47,686 nt of DNA from TMED27 sp037969235 (GTDB lineage Bacteria; Pseudomonadota; Alphaproteobacteria; Micavibrionales; Micavibrionaceae): the NCBI GenBank assembly GCA_037969235.1, contig JBBKXA010000117.1:1-47686 (forward strand), written 5' to 3'. Positions 31,650 through 41,200 of this stretch are shown here, one piece after another. The notes beneath the pieces were generated by a model. That model made no database searches and was not told where the DNA came from. It saw only the letters and a program-made list of their open reading frames with translations. The position numbers were made by a program, and so were the translations under genes. Numbering within the stretch: position 1 is the stretch's first letter; each line of letters opens with the position of its first letter.

Positions 31650-32757
31650 ATGAAGGCAGAAATCGAAAGCATTGTTGCGGATATAAAAAGTTCGTTGGCT
31701 TTGCTGAGGAGGCATCTTTGACTGGGATGTTGCGGTTATGCGGCTCGAAGAGCTTAATGCGTTAAGTGAAGACCCCACATTGTGGGATGATCCTGAAAAG
31801 GCGCAGAATATCATGCGTGAACGTAACCGTTTGGATGACCAAATCGGCGGTGTGCGTGAACTTGAAAACAATCTCAATGATCATGTTGAATTTATTGCTT
31901 TGGGTGAAGAAGAGGGCGATGATAGCGTTGTGCTGGAGGCGGAGCATGCTTTGGCGGCGATGAAAGTTGTGGTTGAAAAACGGCAATTGCAAAGTTTGTT
32001 GTCGGGCGAAGTTGATGGCAATGATGCATATTTGCAAGTCAATGCAGGGGCCGGCGGAACCGAAGCTCAGGATTGGGCGAATATGATTTTACGGATGTAT
32101 ATTCGTTGGGGGGAGGCGCGCGGATTTAAGGTGAGTGTGCTTGAGGCCAGTAGCGGTGAAGAAGCGGGTATAAAATCGGCGACGATTAAAATTGAGGGTG
32201 AACAGGCTTATGGCTGGATCAAGACTGAAAATGGGGTGCATCGGTTGGTGCGGATCTCTCCGTTTGATTCTAATGCTAAACGTCACACCAGCTTTGCATC
32301 AGTGTCTGTGTCGCCTGTGATTGACGATACGATTGAGATTGAATTGGAAGATAAAGATTTGCGCGTTGATACTTATCGCAGTAGTGGCGCGGGTGGGCAA
32401 CATGTGAACACCACGGATTCAGCCGTGCGTATTACGCATATTCCTACGGGGATTGTTGCGGCGGTGCAAAGTGAGCGTTCACAACATCAAAATCGGGCAA
32501 ATGCGATTTTATTGCTTAAGGCGAAGTTGTACGAAGATGAAATGCGCAAGCGAGAAGAACAAGCGGCAGCAGATCACGGGGAGAAGACTGATATTGGGTG
32601 GGGGCATCAAATTCGATCTTATGTTTTGCATCCTTATCAAATGGTTAAAGATTTGCGCACAAGTGCAGAAACATCGCAAACATCGCATGTTTTAGACGGT
32701 GATATAGATATGTTTCTGGAAGCCGCGCTCGCATTAAAACTGGATAAATCTTCTTAA
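31650..32757 (+). CDS. prfB: Peptide chain release factor 2 with programmed +1 frameshift
   Basis: RF2 terminates translation at UAA and UGA. Translation starts at ATG 31650 and reaches an in-frame TGA (31719-31721) after 23 codons. Skipping T31719 continues as GAC-TGG-GAT (residues DWD) to 32757, giving 368 residues, the usual RF2 length. The slippery context is CTT-TGA-C with an upstream Shine-Dalgarno-like AGGAGG at 31707-31712. The tripeptide anticodon region SPF (ISPFDS) and the catalytic GGQ (GAGGQHVNTT) are present. A gene caller using ATG 31738 would miss 29 N-terminal residues. Confidence 0.97.
31707..31722 (+). other. prfB programmed +1 frameshift site
   Basis: AGGAGG (31707-31712), CAT, CTT (31716-31718), TGA (31719-31721), C. 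The stimulatory SD-like element lies three bases before the slippery CTT, as in E. coli prfB. The frame change occurs when RF2 is scarce and TGA is read slowly. Confidence 0.95.
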
Positions 32758-32839
32758 AACCCGCTGTGCTCTTGTGATGAGGTATGAAATTGGTTAAAAG
32801 GAATTTTAATATTGATTCTTCGAGCCAAGGATAAAGTTC

Positions 32840-34783
32840 ATGAAAAAGTCATTTTTAATCAGTACGATGTTAATTGGGTGTCTATCGGCTTATTCCGTGA
32901 ACGCTAACCCGTTGGCTATAAACCCATATCCACATGCTGCGACATCAGAAATGGCGGAAGTTGATGATTTTGTCGAGCCTGAAGTCGCGCAGAAAATATT
33001 GGATGCGGCGATACCAGTCCCTGTTAAGGTTGAAGTTAATAAGAGCAATATTTTATCTCGTATTCAGGTGCCAAAACCTGGCGATGCTTATTTTGATGAG
33101 GTGCCGCGGGTGGCAAAAGATTCTTCGGTTAAGACTGAAGCTGAAACTATTGATTTTGAGAATGACCAATTGGATGAAAATCAGGCGCGGTTTTTAGAGC
33201 CTGTTGATGCTGTTAAGGCGATGAGTGAAAAGCGTGAGGTGCTGAAGACGGCAGATTCTCTTAAGAGTATCAATGTTGAAAAGCCAGCTTACAATGATGA
33301 AGATCGTCGGGCAGATTTGGAAGCAACGATTGCAGAACAGCTTCAGGTTAAAAAAGCACAAGAATTGAATAGAGCCGCCTTGGCGCAAATTGAACAAGCG
33401 CGGCAGGAGCAGGTGGCGGTTGATGCATTGAAGGTGATTGCAAAACAAGAGGCGGACTTTATTAAAAAAGAGGCAGAAGTTAATGCGGCGGCGATGAATT
33501 TAGAGGCTGTTAAAGATTTGGAAGAGGCAAGAAAAGCGGCGTTAGAGGCCGAGATGTTGCGTGCTAAAGCGGCGGCGGATACTGAGGTTTTGATCCGCGA
33601 AGCCGAGTCAGCAAAGCAGGTGAAAGAAGCGGCGCTACGTGAAGCTGAAATTCTTAAGGCGAAAGCCATGGAAGCGGAAATTGTAAAAAATGCAGCAATT
33701 CAGGAAGCTGAGGCGTTTGAGATCACGAAACAAGACGCAGAAGCAGAAAAAATGCAGGCTGCTGAGGATATAGAGATGCTTAAAGTTGCGGCCTTGCGTG
33801 ACAAAGCGATGCAAACTGAAGCTTTGGATCAAAACGCGGTTATAGAAGCACAGATGGAAGAACTGGAAATAATGAAGCGCGATACGGCGGCGCAGGCCGA
33901 AGCACTTAAGATTGAAACTATGCGGGCGAAAGCAATGCAAGCCGAGGCACAGGAAGAAATTGAGGCGCTTAAGGTTGAGAGTGCGCGGGCGAAAGCGATG
34001 CAAGCTGAGGCGTTAGAGCAGGTAGCGGATGTTAAGGCTGAAGTTAAGAAGATAGAGGCGATGAAGGTGCAGGCATTTAGGGAGACTAAAGCGCTTGAAA
34101 TTGCACGTGATCAGGCAGCACTCAAGGCAGAAGACTTTGAGGGAGTTAAAGGTAATAGTTTGCGTGTGAGTACTAAGAATGACGGGGCAATTTTGCCCAT
34201 GCGCGATGGAGATGATCAGCTTAGTGAGCTGGACAAGGTTTTGTTGGAGCAAAAGCGCAGCTTAAATGAAAGAAATGAACAGGTGGCAAGTCAAGCGATT
34301 GAGTCTTCTGTGGCGCCAGAAGAAATTATTTCATGGCAGTCTTCGGCGGTAGTTAAGGCGGTGGATGCGCCAGCTCCGTTGATTGAGCAGTCGCAAGTTC
34401 AGGCCCAAGCCGTTCCTGAAGCTAATGTTAGAAACGCACCTCAAGCCGCAAAGATTTTACGCCCAGTTAGCGACAATGCATTGCGAACAAGCTCTGATGC
34501 GTTGTTATTGGCATCTGCGCAGCAATGGCAAGTTGAAGAGGGTGAGGATTTGCAGAAGGTTTTAAGTGATTGGACGAGCAAAAGTGGCGCGGAATTGATT
34601 TGGGACGCTGATCGCAATTATAAATCGCTTTCTTCTTTAGCGGTGAGTGGATCATTTGAAGTGGCTGTCCAATCGTTGCTTGATCAGTATCGTGATGATG
34701 CCGTGCGTCCTACGGCGGTGCTTCATGTTGATCCACAGACGCAAAAGCGGTCTTTGGTTATACGGACGTTGTCTGGCGTTTAA
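32840..34783 (+). CDS. Exported coiled-coil protein with C-terminal TcpQ-like domain
   Basis: A 647-residue envelope protein. The N-terminal signal (about 1-22) ends SVNA; LIGC at 11-14 is a possible lipobox, and C14 is its only cysteine. After a proline-rich stretch (25-110), residues about 150-440 form a highly charged Ala/Glu/Lys coiled coil with recurring KAMQAEA units. Residues from W563 (WQVEEGEDLQKVLSDW) to the end match the TcpQ/PilL-type C-terminal domain found in secretin-associated and type IV pilus or secretion proteins. SELDKVLLEQKR at 462-473 is echoed in the next gene. No pilus or secretion genes lie nearby, so its partner system is unknown. It likely spans the periplasm. Confidence 0.78.
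   Translation: MKKSFLISTMLIGCLSAYSVNANPLAINPYPHAATSEMAEVDDFVEPEVAQKILDAAIPVPVKVEVNKSNILSRIQVPKPGDAYFDEVPRVAKDSSVKTEAETIDFENDQLDENQARFLEPVDAVKAMSEKREVLKTADSLKSINVEKPAYNDEDRRADLEATIAEQLQVKKAQELNRAALAQIEQARQEQVAVDALKVIAKQEADFIKKEAEVNAAAMNLEAVKDLEEARKAALEAEMLRAKAAADTEVLIREAESAKQVKEAALREAEILKAKAMEAEIVKNAAIQEAEAFEITKQDAEAEKMQAAEDIEMLKVAALRDKAMQTEALDQNAVIEAQMEELEIMKRDTAAQAEALKIETMRAKAMQAEAQEEIEALKVESARAKAMQAEALEQVADVKAEVKKIEAMKVQAFRETKALEIARDQAALKAEDFEGVKGNSLRVSTKNDGAILPMRDGDDQLSELDKVLLEQKRSLNERNEQVASQAIESSVAPEEIISWQSSAVVKAVDAPAPLIEQSQVQAQAVPEANVRNAPQAAKILRPVSDNALRTSSDALLLASAQQWQVEEGEDLQKVLSDWTSKSGAELIWDADRNYKSLSSLAVSGSFEVAVQSLLDQYRDDAVRPTAVLHVDPQTQKRSLVIRTLSGV
33600..34110 (+). repeat. Degenerate repeats encoding the coiled coil
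   Basis: Related 28-base segments of the type GCGGGCGAAAGCAATGCAAG occur at 33796, 33922 and 33985, among diverged copies. The spacing is variable (45 to 81 bases where I measured it) and encodes units around (R/D)AKAMQAEA. Confidence 0.55.
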
Positions 34784-34812
34784 TTCGTTAGGCGTTATGC
34801 AGTTGAGATAAA

Positions 34813-34940
34813 ATATCCACATTTAATACTGTATTTATCCACAGGTTTTGTCTTAAGCCTGTGAATGGATTTGACTTTTTATGGTCATCGCGTAGACTTA
34901 TACACATGGGTCACTCGATTCGTCCACAATTTTATCAACA
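34813..34940 (+). promoter_or_regulatory. Cluster of DnaA-box-like 9-mers
   Basis: Five same-strand 9-mers close to TTATCCACA lie in 128 bases: ATATCCACA (34813), a perfect TTATCCACA (34835), TTATACACA (34898, within consensus TTATNCACA), TCGTCCACA (34920) and TTATCAACA (34932). Two pairs are spaced 22 bases apart. They flank the promoter at 34871-34898. A DnaA-controlled promoter is more likely than a replication origin, because no strand-skew switch is apparent here. Confidence 0.45.
34871..34898 (+). promoter_or_regulatory. Putative promoter of the 1044-residue gene
   Basis: TTGACT (34871-34876) and TAGACT (34893-34898) are 16 bases apart, about 80 bases before ATG 34977. A DnaA-like box begins at the last base of the -10 element. 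Confidence 0.45.
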
Positions 34941-34976
34941 CGCACTTAAAATGCACATCTAGCCATCGGGAAACGA

Positions 34977-37900
34977 ATGCGTATTCGTTCAATTTTATTA
35001 TCATCTGTTGCCATTGTCGCTGCGTTTGCGGCGAGTGACGCATATATAGGTGATGCAATGGCGCAAAGAGGCGGAGTGTTAAGCCCATATTCAGATTGGA
35101 CAGTAAGTAAAATTGATACGCAGGCTGATCCTTATTGCGCGTTAGCACGTCAATTTAACCCTGGTGTTGTAATGACGATGGCGCGTAATGAGGCGTTTGA
35201 GACGTCATTTGCACTTTCGTTTAATGTGCCAGTTCTAACGGTTGGCGGCAATGTTCAAATCACTCTTGATCCTGGCGCGGGTCAACAGCGTGTTTTTAAT
35301 GTTACGCCGCCTAATGATAAGGCTTTTGTTGTGCGGCTTGGTCGCGATATTGCGTTTTTTAAAGCGATGGAACGTACGGGGATGATACGCGCAGAAGTAG
35401 GTGGTCAGACTTTTAATTTTGATGTCGCAGATATGGATAAGGGGCAATATAAGCTTGATGCATGTGTGGCCAATCTTGTAATTCCTGCGGCTGGTACGCA
35501 AAGTTATGCGGCGCAGAGCGTTGCGTCTGTTGTACCTACCCCTGCCGCGGCGCCTGTTGTACAGGTGGCTAGAGTGCCTTTGGTAAAAGCTCCGACACAG
35601 GTAGATGCTTTTGATCGTGAAATCAATGCTTTGCGAGATCAAGTGGAAGCGTTGCAAGAGAAGAACAACAAGCTATCAAAGCAAAAGCCCGTTCAGGTTG
35701 CTTCAAATAATGAAGCGTTTGAAAAGTTGCAGCGCGAGAATTTATATCTTAAAAACGAAGTGCAAAGCATTGAGGCGCAAAGTAGTTTTGCGTCTGAGTT
35801 AGAAAAAGAAATAGAGACTTTACGCGCGAAAAATAAAGTTTTAGAGGAAGTCGCTTTTGCGCAAGACCTGAAGTCAGATGATCAGGAAGCGTTAAAATCA
35901 CAGCTTAAAACTTTGGTGGACGATAATAACGCCTTAAAGCAACGCCTTGAAATTGCACGTTTAAATGTGCGTAATGAGTTTGAAGCGCGAGTGGCCAATT
36001 TAGAAGAAGAAAATGCGCGTCTTGTTGCGCAAGCGGCAAGCGGTAAGACGCAAGTTGTAAAGGTGAATGACGAATTTGTAGAACAGTTGCAACAGCAAAT
36101 TGCAAAAGTGGAGTCTGAAAATCGTGTGTTGCAGTTAAGTGCAGCTAAAGCGAAGGGGGCGCTTGAGGAAAAACTACAACAGGAACAAAATGTTGCTACG
36201 GCTCTGCCTATTGTTGAAAAAGCTAATGATCGTGCACAGATTTTGGCTGAGCTCAATACTGTGCAAGATACGCTCAATGATAAAACTGCCAAACTAGAAG
36301 CTTTGCAACGGGCGCATAGCGAAAAGAAAGCTTTAATTGTTGAGCTAGAGGGTAGTGAAGCGTTTCAAAAAAATGTAATAGAAGATTTAAAAAATAAGCT
36401 TGAGAAGGCGGTTGCTAATAACAAAGCAGAGGCACTTGTTCAAAATACGGCGCATAATGATGAATTGCTTACGCTCAAGAGCGATAATGAAGCGTTGAAG
36501 GCTAAATTAGATGGTTTAGAGGGGGATGTGAGTCGTATCGCTTCTTTGGAGCGTGATTTGGTTGCGTTACAAGGGCGAAATTCTGCTTTGCGCTCTGATT
36601 TGATGAGTGTTGGTAACTTAGATGCTGAAAAAGATACTTTAAGAAGTCAATTGCAAGAGGCTTTAGCGCAAAATGAAACTTTAGAAAAGGCGGCAGCTGA
36701 TAATAATTTACAGTTGGCTGAACTGTCAGGTTTAAAAGATGCGCTTGCGCAGGAAAAGCGTATTGCGGCGCAAGCTGAGGTTGAGCGTAAAGAAGCTTAT
36801 AAAGTTATTGTTGAGAAATTGTCGGTTGTTGAGCAACAACGTGACGAGCTTAAATCTATTTTGTCTGATGTTGTGGCTCTTGCGGAGCTATATCGGGAGA
36901 AAAATAAAGTTCAGGCGGCTTATATTGCCAAGTTAGAAGCGGATAATCGCCGTCTTGAATTAGAGATTAGCCAAATGGATACGAGCGAGCGTTTTGCGCG
37001 CATTCAAACAAGTGCAGGTGATTATGAGATCATTGAAGAGCCAGTTGAAAAAACTCAGGATCATGTGGCTGAGTCTGTTGCAGTTAAACAGGATGCAGAG
37101 GTTGTAAATGATGCACCGAATATTGTTGCGCCTATTCCTCCACGCAAGCCATATACAAAATTGGCACAGGCTTATGAAGTGGCGAATGATGCTGCGCCTG
37201 TTGCTAAACAGGCGCCGTTTGAGCCTGCGCGTGATGTGGTTGCGGCAGTCGTTAAAGAAAAAAGTGACGCGCAATTGTCGGAGATGAATGCTGCACAAAA
37301 ACAAGAATATCTATTAAAGCGTAACCGTGAACTAGAGTTGCAAAAGGTGGAAGCTAATAAAATATCGGCGCAACGTGAGGCTGAAGAGCTTGCTTTGCAA
37401 GCTCGTTTAGAACGGGAAGCGAGCGAGCGAGCGGGGGAGCAACTAAAAGAAGCGAATGCTGTTGTCGTGGAGCAGCCATTACCAAATGTTATTGAGGATA
37501 AAGGCTTAGCCGTTAGTGATATTGAGCGCGAGCCGATAAGTGAACTTGATAAGGTGATTGCGGATCAAGCCGAGAAGCGTAAAAATGCTACTGCGCATTC
37601 ACAATTGCCTGTAAAAGAAGAAATTGTTGAAGCGTCTGTTGTTACGCAAGAACCACAAGAGCCGAAAGACGCAAGCAGTGTGGCTTCGTGGTTGTCTCGT
37701 GCTGATATTGTTGAAGAGAGCGATGTTAAGACGGTCGGGCGTTCTTCGGAACATTATTCTTCGGCTTATCAATGGAATAGCGAGAAAATATTTGGTTCTG
37801 CTGAGCAAAAGCCTTTGAATGATCCGTATCAATTTGACGCTTTGGTTCAAGAATATTTGGAGCGTACGCAGAGCCGTTGCAGTGGAGATTTTGCGATTGT

Positions 37901-38111
37901 ACCCGATCAATCGTTTGGTGGTGGTGATTTACGCGCCGATAGTTATGAAGTTGCTTGTGTTGGGGAAAGTGTAAGCTCTGGGGCTTCGTTGTTGTTTTTT
38001 AATGAAGGCAGCACTTTTAATGTGATTGCGCATGAAGCGCCAACGCAACAATTGGGTGTGGCTATGCAATTACGCAATAAAGTGATGCGTTTGATTTCGG
38101 GTCAGTCTTAA
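34977..38111 (+). CDS. Large periplasmic coiled-coil protein
   Basis: A 1044-residue exported protein. The signal peptide covers about 1-29 (ending DAMA). Residues 38-165 form a beta-rich domain starting WTVSKIDTQADPYCAL, with C54 and a cysteine near 162 that could form a disulfide. Residues about 210-690 are a long coiled coil. A proline-rich joint (PIPPRKPYTKLAQAYEV near 722) leads to a second charged region and a compact C-terminal domain (about 950-1044) with two cysteines. Four cysteines in all fit two periplasmic disulfides. ISELDKVI (854-861) echoes the preceding protein. GGGAA lies upstream of ATG 34977. The function is unknown; a structural envelope role is inferred. Confidence 0.8.
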   Translation: MRIRSILLSSVAIVAAFAASDAYIGDAMAQRGGVLSPYSDWTVSKIDTQADPYCALARQFNPGVVMTMARNEAFETSFALSFNVPVLTVGGNVQITLDPGAGQQRVFNVTPPNDKAFVVRLGRDIAFFKAMERTGMIRAEVGGQTFNFDVADMDKGQYKLDACVANLVIPAAGTQSYAAQSVASVVPTPAAAPVVQVARVPLVKAPTQVDAFDREINALRDQVEALQEKNNKLSKQKPVQVASNNEAFEKLQRENLYLKNEVQSIEAQSSFASELEKEIETLRAKNKVLEEVAFAQDLKSDDQEALKSQLKTLVDDNNALKQRLEIARLNVRNEFEARVANLEEENARLVAQAASGKTQVVKVNDEFVEQLQQQIAKVESENRVLQLSAAKAKGALEEKLQQEQNVATALPIVEKANDRAQILAELNTVQDTLNDKTAKLEALQRAHSEKKALIVELEGSEAFQKNVIEDLKNKLEKAVANNKAEALVQNTAHNDELLTLKSDNEALKAKLDGLEGDVSRIASLERDLVALQGRNSALRSDLMSVGNLDAEKDTLRSQLQEALAQNETLEKAAADNNLQLAELSGLKDALAQEKRIAAQAEVERKEAYKVIVEKLSVVEQQRDELKSILSDVVALAELYREKNKVQAAYIAKLEADNRRLELEISQMDTSERFARIQTSAGDYEIIEEPVEKTQDHVAESVAVKQDAEVVNDAPNIVAPIPPRKPYTKLAQAYEVANDAAPVAKQAPFEPARDVVAAVVKEKSDAQLSEMNAAQKQEYLLKRNRELELQKVEANKISAQREAEELALQARLEREASERAGEQLKEANAVVVEQPLPNVIEDKGLAVSDIEREPISELDKVIADQAEKRKNATAHSQLPVKEEIVEASVVTQEPQEPKDASSVASWLSRADIVEESDVKTVGRSSEHYSSAYQWNSEKIFGSAEQKPLNDPYQFDALVQEYLERTQSRCSGDFAIVPDQSFGGGDLRADSYEVACVGESVSSGASLLFFNEGSTFNVIAHEAPTQQLGVAMQLRNKVMRLISGQS

Positions 38112-38160
38112 AATCTTTATAGGATTTAGGCGTTTGAATTTTCTTAATTTTTATTTTTCC

Positions 38161-38188
38161 TTGTAGATCATGGAATTGTTCCTATATT
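38161..38188 (+). promoter_or_regulatory. Putative promoter of the AsmA-family gene
   Basis: TTGTAG (38161-38166) and TATATT (38183-38188) are 16 bases apart, 36 bases before ATG 38224. Confidence 0.45.
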
Positions 38189-38223
38189 AGGTCGTTAGCG
38201 ACTTAGTTATTGGAGAAATTTTT

Positions 38224-41200
38224 ATGAAACGCCTGTTTACTGTATTTTCGATTGTTGTTGTTTTAATTGCGGGGCTCGCGATAGCGCCGAGCTTTTTTAA
38301 TTGGGATAAATATAAAGCCCCAGCATTGAAGCAGATTGAAGATATGACGGGTTTGAATGTTGCGGTGAATGGCGATATTTCTTTGGCAATTTTGCCATCT
38401 CCGCGTGTTTATCTTGAAATGGTGAATGTTAAGGATCCGAGTGACCAAAGCGGAGCGCGTGATTTGGCTTCTTTTGAAATGTTGGATGTGCGTGTGGCTT
38501 TGATGCCTTTATTGAGCGGTAATGTTGCTGTGCAATCGGTTCACTTGAAAAAGCCGCAAATCAATATTTCAAAAAATGAGCAAGGGCGGTTTAATTTCAT
38601 GACGCCTAAAATCGAAGCGATGATGGCCGGTAAGAGCGATGATACGAATGCGCAGACGAATAAGAAGAAAGCTGAGCTTTCGTTTGATGCGATTTCGATT
38701 GAAGACGGTGCGTTGAATTTTACAGATGCAGCGGCTAAGGCGCCGATTGTTTTGAGTAAAGTGAACCTCGATATAGATGCAAAGACGCTTCAAGGACCGT
38801 TCAATCTTAATGGTGATATGGTTTATAATGGTCAAAATGTTGAAATAAAAGCAAAAACTGGTGCGATTGATGCGGTTGCAAAGACGACCAGCTTGAACCT
38901 TGATGGGAAGATGGCGGGAATAGATTTAGATTATAACGGTGTTGTGCAGCTAGGCGATGCTCCCGAAATTCAAGGTGAGATGGCTTTGGTTATAGCATCA
39001 TTGAATGATGTAATGAAAAGAGAAGCGTCCACGTCAAATGCGCTGGGTGGTGCATTGAAAATTAAGGGTCTTATTACAGCTAATGCGAAGCAGGTCACGC
39101 TTAAAGATGCAGATTTGAATATTGCAGGAACGTCTTTAAGTGGAGCTTTGCAGGCGAATTTGAGCACGCCTATTACTGTTAAGGGGGCGTTTATAGGTAA
39201 AGATACAATTGATTTAGATAAGTTCAAAGCAGGCTCAAGTGATGCAAAAGAGAGCCAGTTTGATCCAGCGTCTTTGGCGTCTTTTTTGCCTAAAACACTT
39301 GAGATTCCCACGTTGGGCAGTGTCGATGTAGCGTTGAATGCACCTGGTGTGATTATTAATGGTCAGATGTTAAAAGATGTGGGTATTAAAATTACAAATT
39401 CTGATCGTTCTTTTGCGTTAAGTTTTGATGCGGGGAGTATTCCAGGACAAGGGCAGATTGCGGCGAAAGGTGCTTTGAGTTACGCTGAAAAATCGCATTC
39501 GGATAAAACCAATAAAGATATTTATTCAAACCCAAGCGCGACATTTTCGCTTAAAGGGCAATCAGAAAACTTTCCTCAAACGATTGAGGCGTTTTCGGGG
39601 TTGAAAGGCTTGCCGCTTGTTAAAGATTCTAAGCGCGGGGTTTTTGACTTGAACGGTCAGATTTTGTCCTCTGGCTTGATCGTTGAGAAGGCGGTTTTGA
39701 ATTTGGATAAAGCTGCGTTTAGTGCGAGCGGGTCATGGAAGGCGCAAAAGGATTCTGCGCGCTCCTTGTTAAAGGCGGCGGTGGTTGCGGAGAGTTTGAA
39801 TTTTGACACTTTATCGAATGGATCAAATGAACCAAAATCGAGTGACCCTTTAAAGCCACTAAAGGAATTATCTTTGCCATATGATGTTGATGTGGATGTG
39901 AGTGTCAATAATGCCATTATTCAAGGCTATTCGATTTCAGGTTTGAAAGCTGAGGCTATAATTACGCCGAATAATTTGAAAGTTAATAAAATTGCGGCAA
40001 CAAACTTTGCGGGAGCGTCATTTGATTTTAGCGGCGCGATTGCGAATTTGAAAGAATTGTCGGGTTTAAATATTGGGGGGAGTTTGACTGCTTCTGACCC
40101 ATACAAATTTGCAAATGCGTTCAAGATTGATAGCAAAAGCTGGCCGCAAAATTTGGGGAGCACTAAGATTGATTTTAAAGGATCGGGAAGTGTGAATGCG
40201 ATGGATATTAATGCTGGCGTTTCTGCGTTGGGTGGCAGTATCAATGTTGATGGGCGGGTATCAAACCCTATGACCAAGCTTGAAATCGGTGCGTTGGGGG
40301 TTCATGTGAAGCATCCCAATATGAATAATGCGCTACAAAGTTTTGCGAAGGGCGCACCGTCTTATGCGTCATTGGCGAAGCCTATGGATTTTAAAGCTAA
40401 TATCGCTTTGAATGGCAAGGTTATTGATATTAAGGATATCAATGCGGATTTGGCTGGTGCCTCTACGAGCGGGACGTTAAAAATTGATAGCTCTGCTGTG
40501 AAACCAGTTATTAACGGCAATTTGCGTATTGGTGATTTAAAGCTTGTTAGTGGTGGATCATCTGCGGCTCAAGCTAACGCGTCAACTACTTCTGGCGCAG
40601 GTAAATGGTCGACTGTGCCTATGAATAGTGCGTGGTTGCATAGTTTTAACGCCGATTTGGATATTGCGGCAAATTCTATAGTTTACGAGACTTGGAATCT
40701 TTCGAAACCATCTATTAAGGTGACGATTAAGGATGGAACGATGGATATTAACAGCCTTAATGCGGGTTTGTATGATGGGCAGATTGCCATGAACGGTGTT
40801 GTGTCATCTAATGCATCGGACAAGCCGCTAAATGTAAAAACAACCGTCAAAATTACTGATATTAATCTAGGTTCTTTAGCTAGCGCACTTTCTGGTACAC
40901 GACGTATTGATGCTAGTGGCGATGTTTCGCTTGATTTTGATGTGAGTGGTGCAGGCGGAACGCAAAAAGCTTTGATCAGCGCGCTTAATGGTTCCGCGAA
41001 TTTGAGCGGCAATAAAGTTGTGATGAAAGGTTTTGACCTTGCAGGGCTTGCAGGTGCATTGATGGAAAGTAATAAGCCGCTGCCACGGCTACAGGAGCTT
41101 TTAACGGCATCAACGAATGGAGGCGAGACGGCATTTGATAGTATTCGTGGTTCATATACGGTGCAAAATGGTGTTGTGGGTATTTCATCAATGAAAATGG

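Noticed and set aside
34783..34977. Chromosomal replication origin
   Set aside because: DnaA-like boxes exist, but I see no strand-skew switch and no origin-linked genes nearby; kept only as a regulatory cluster.
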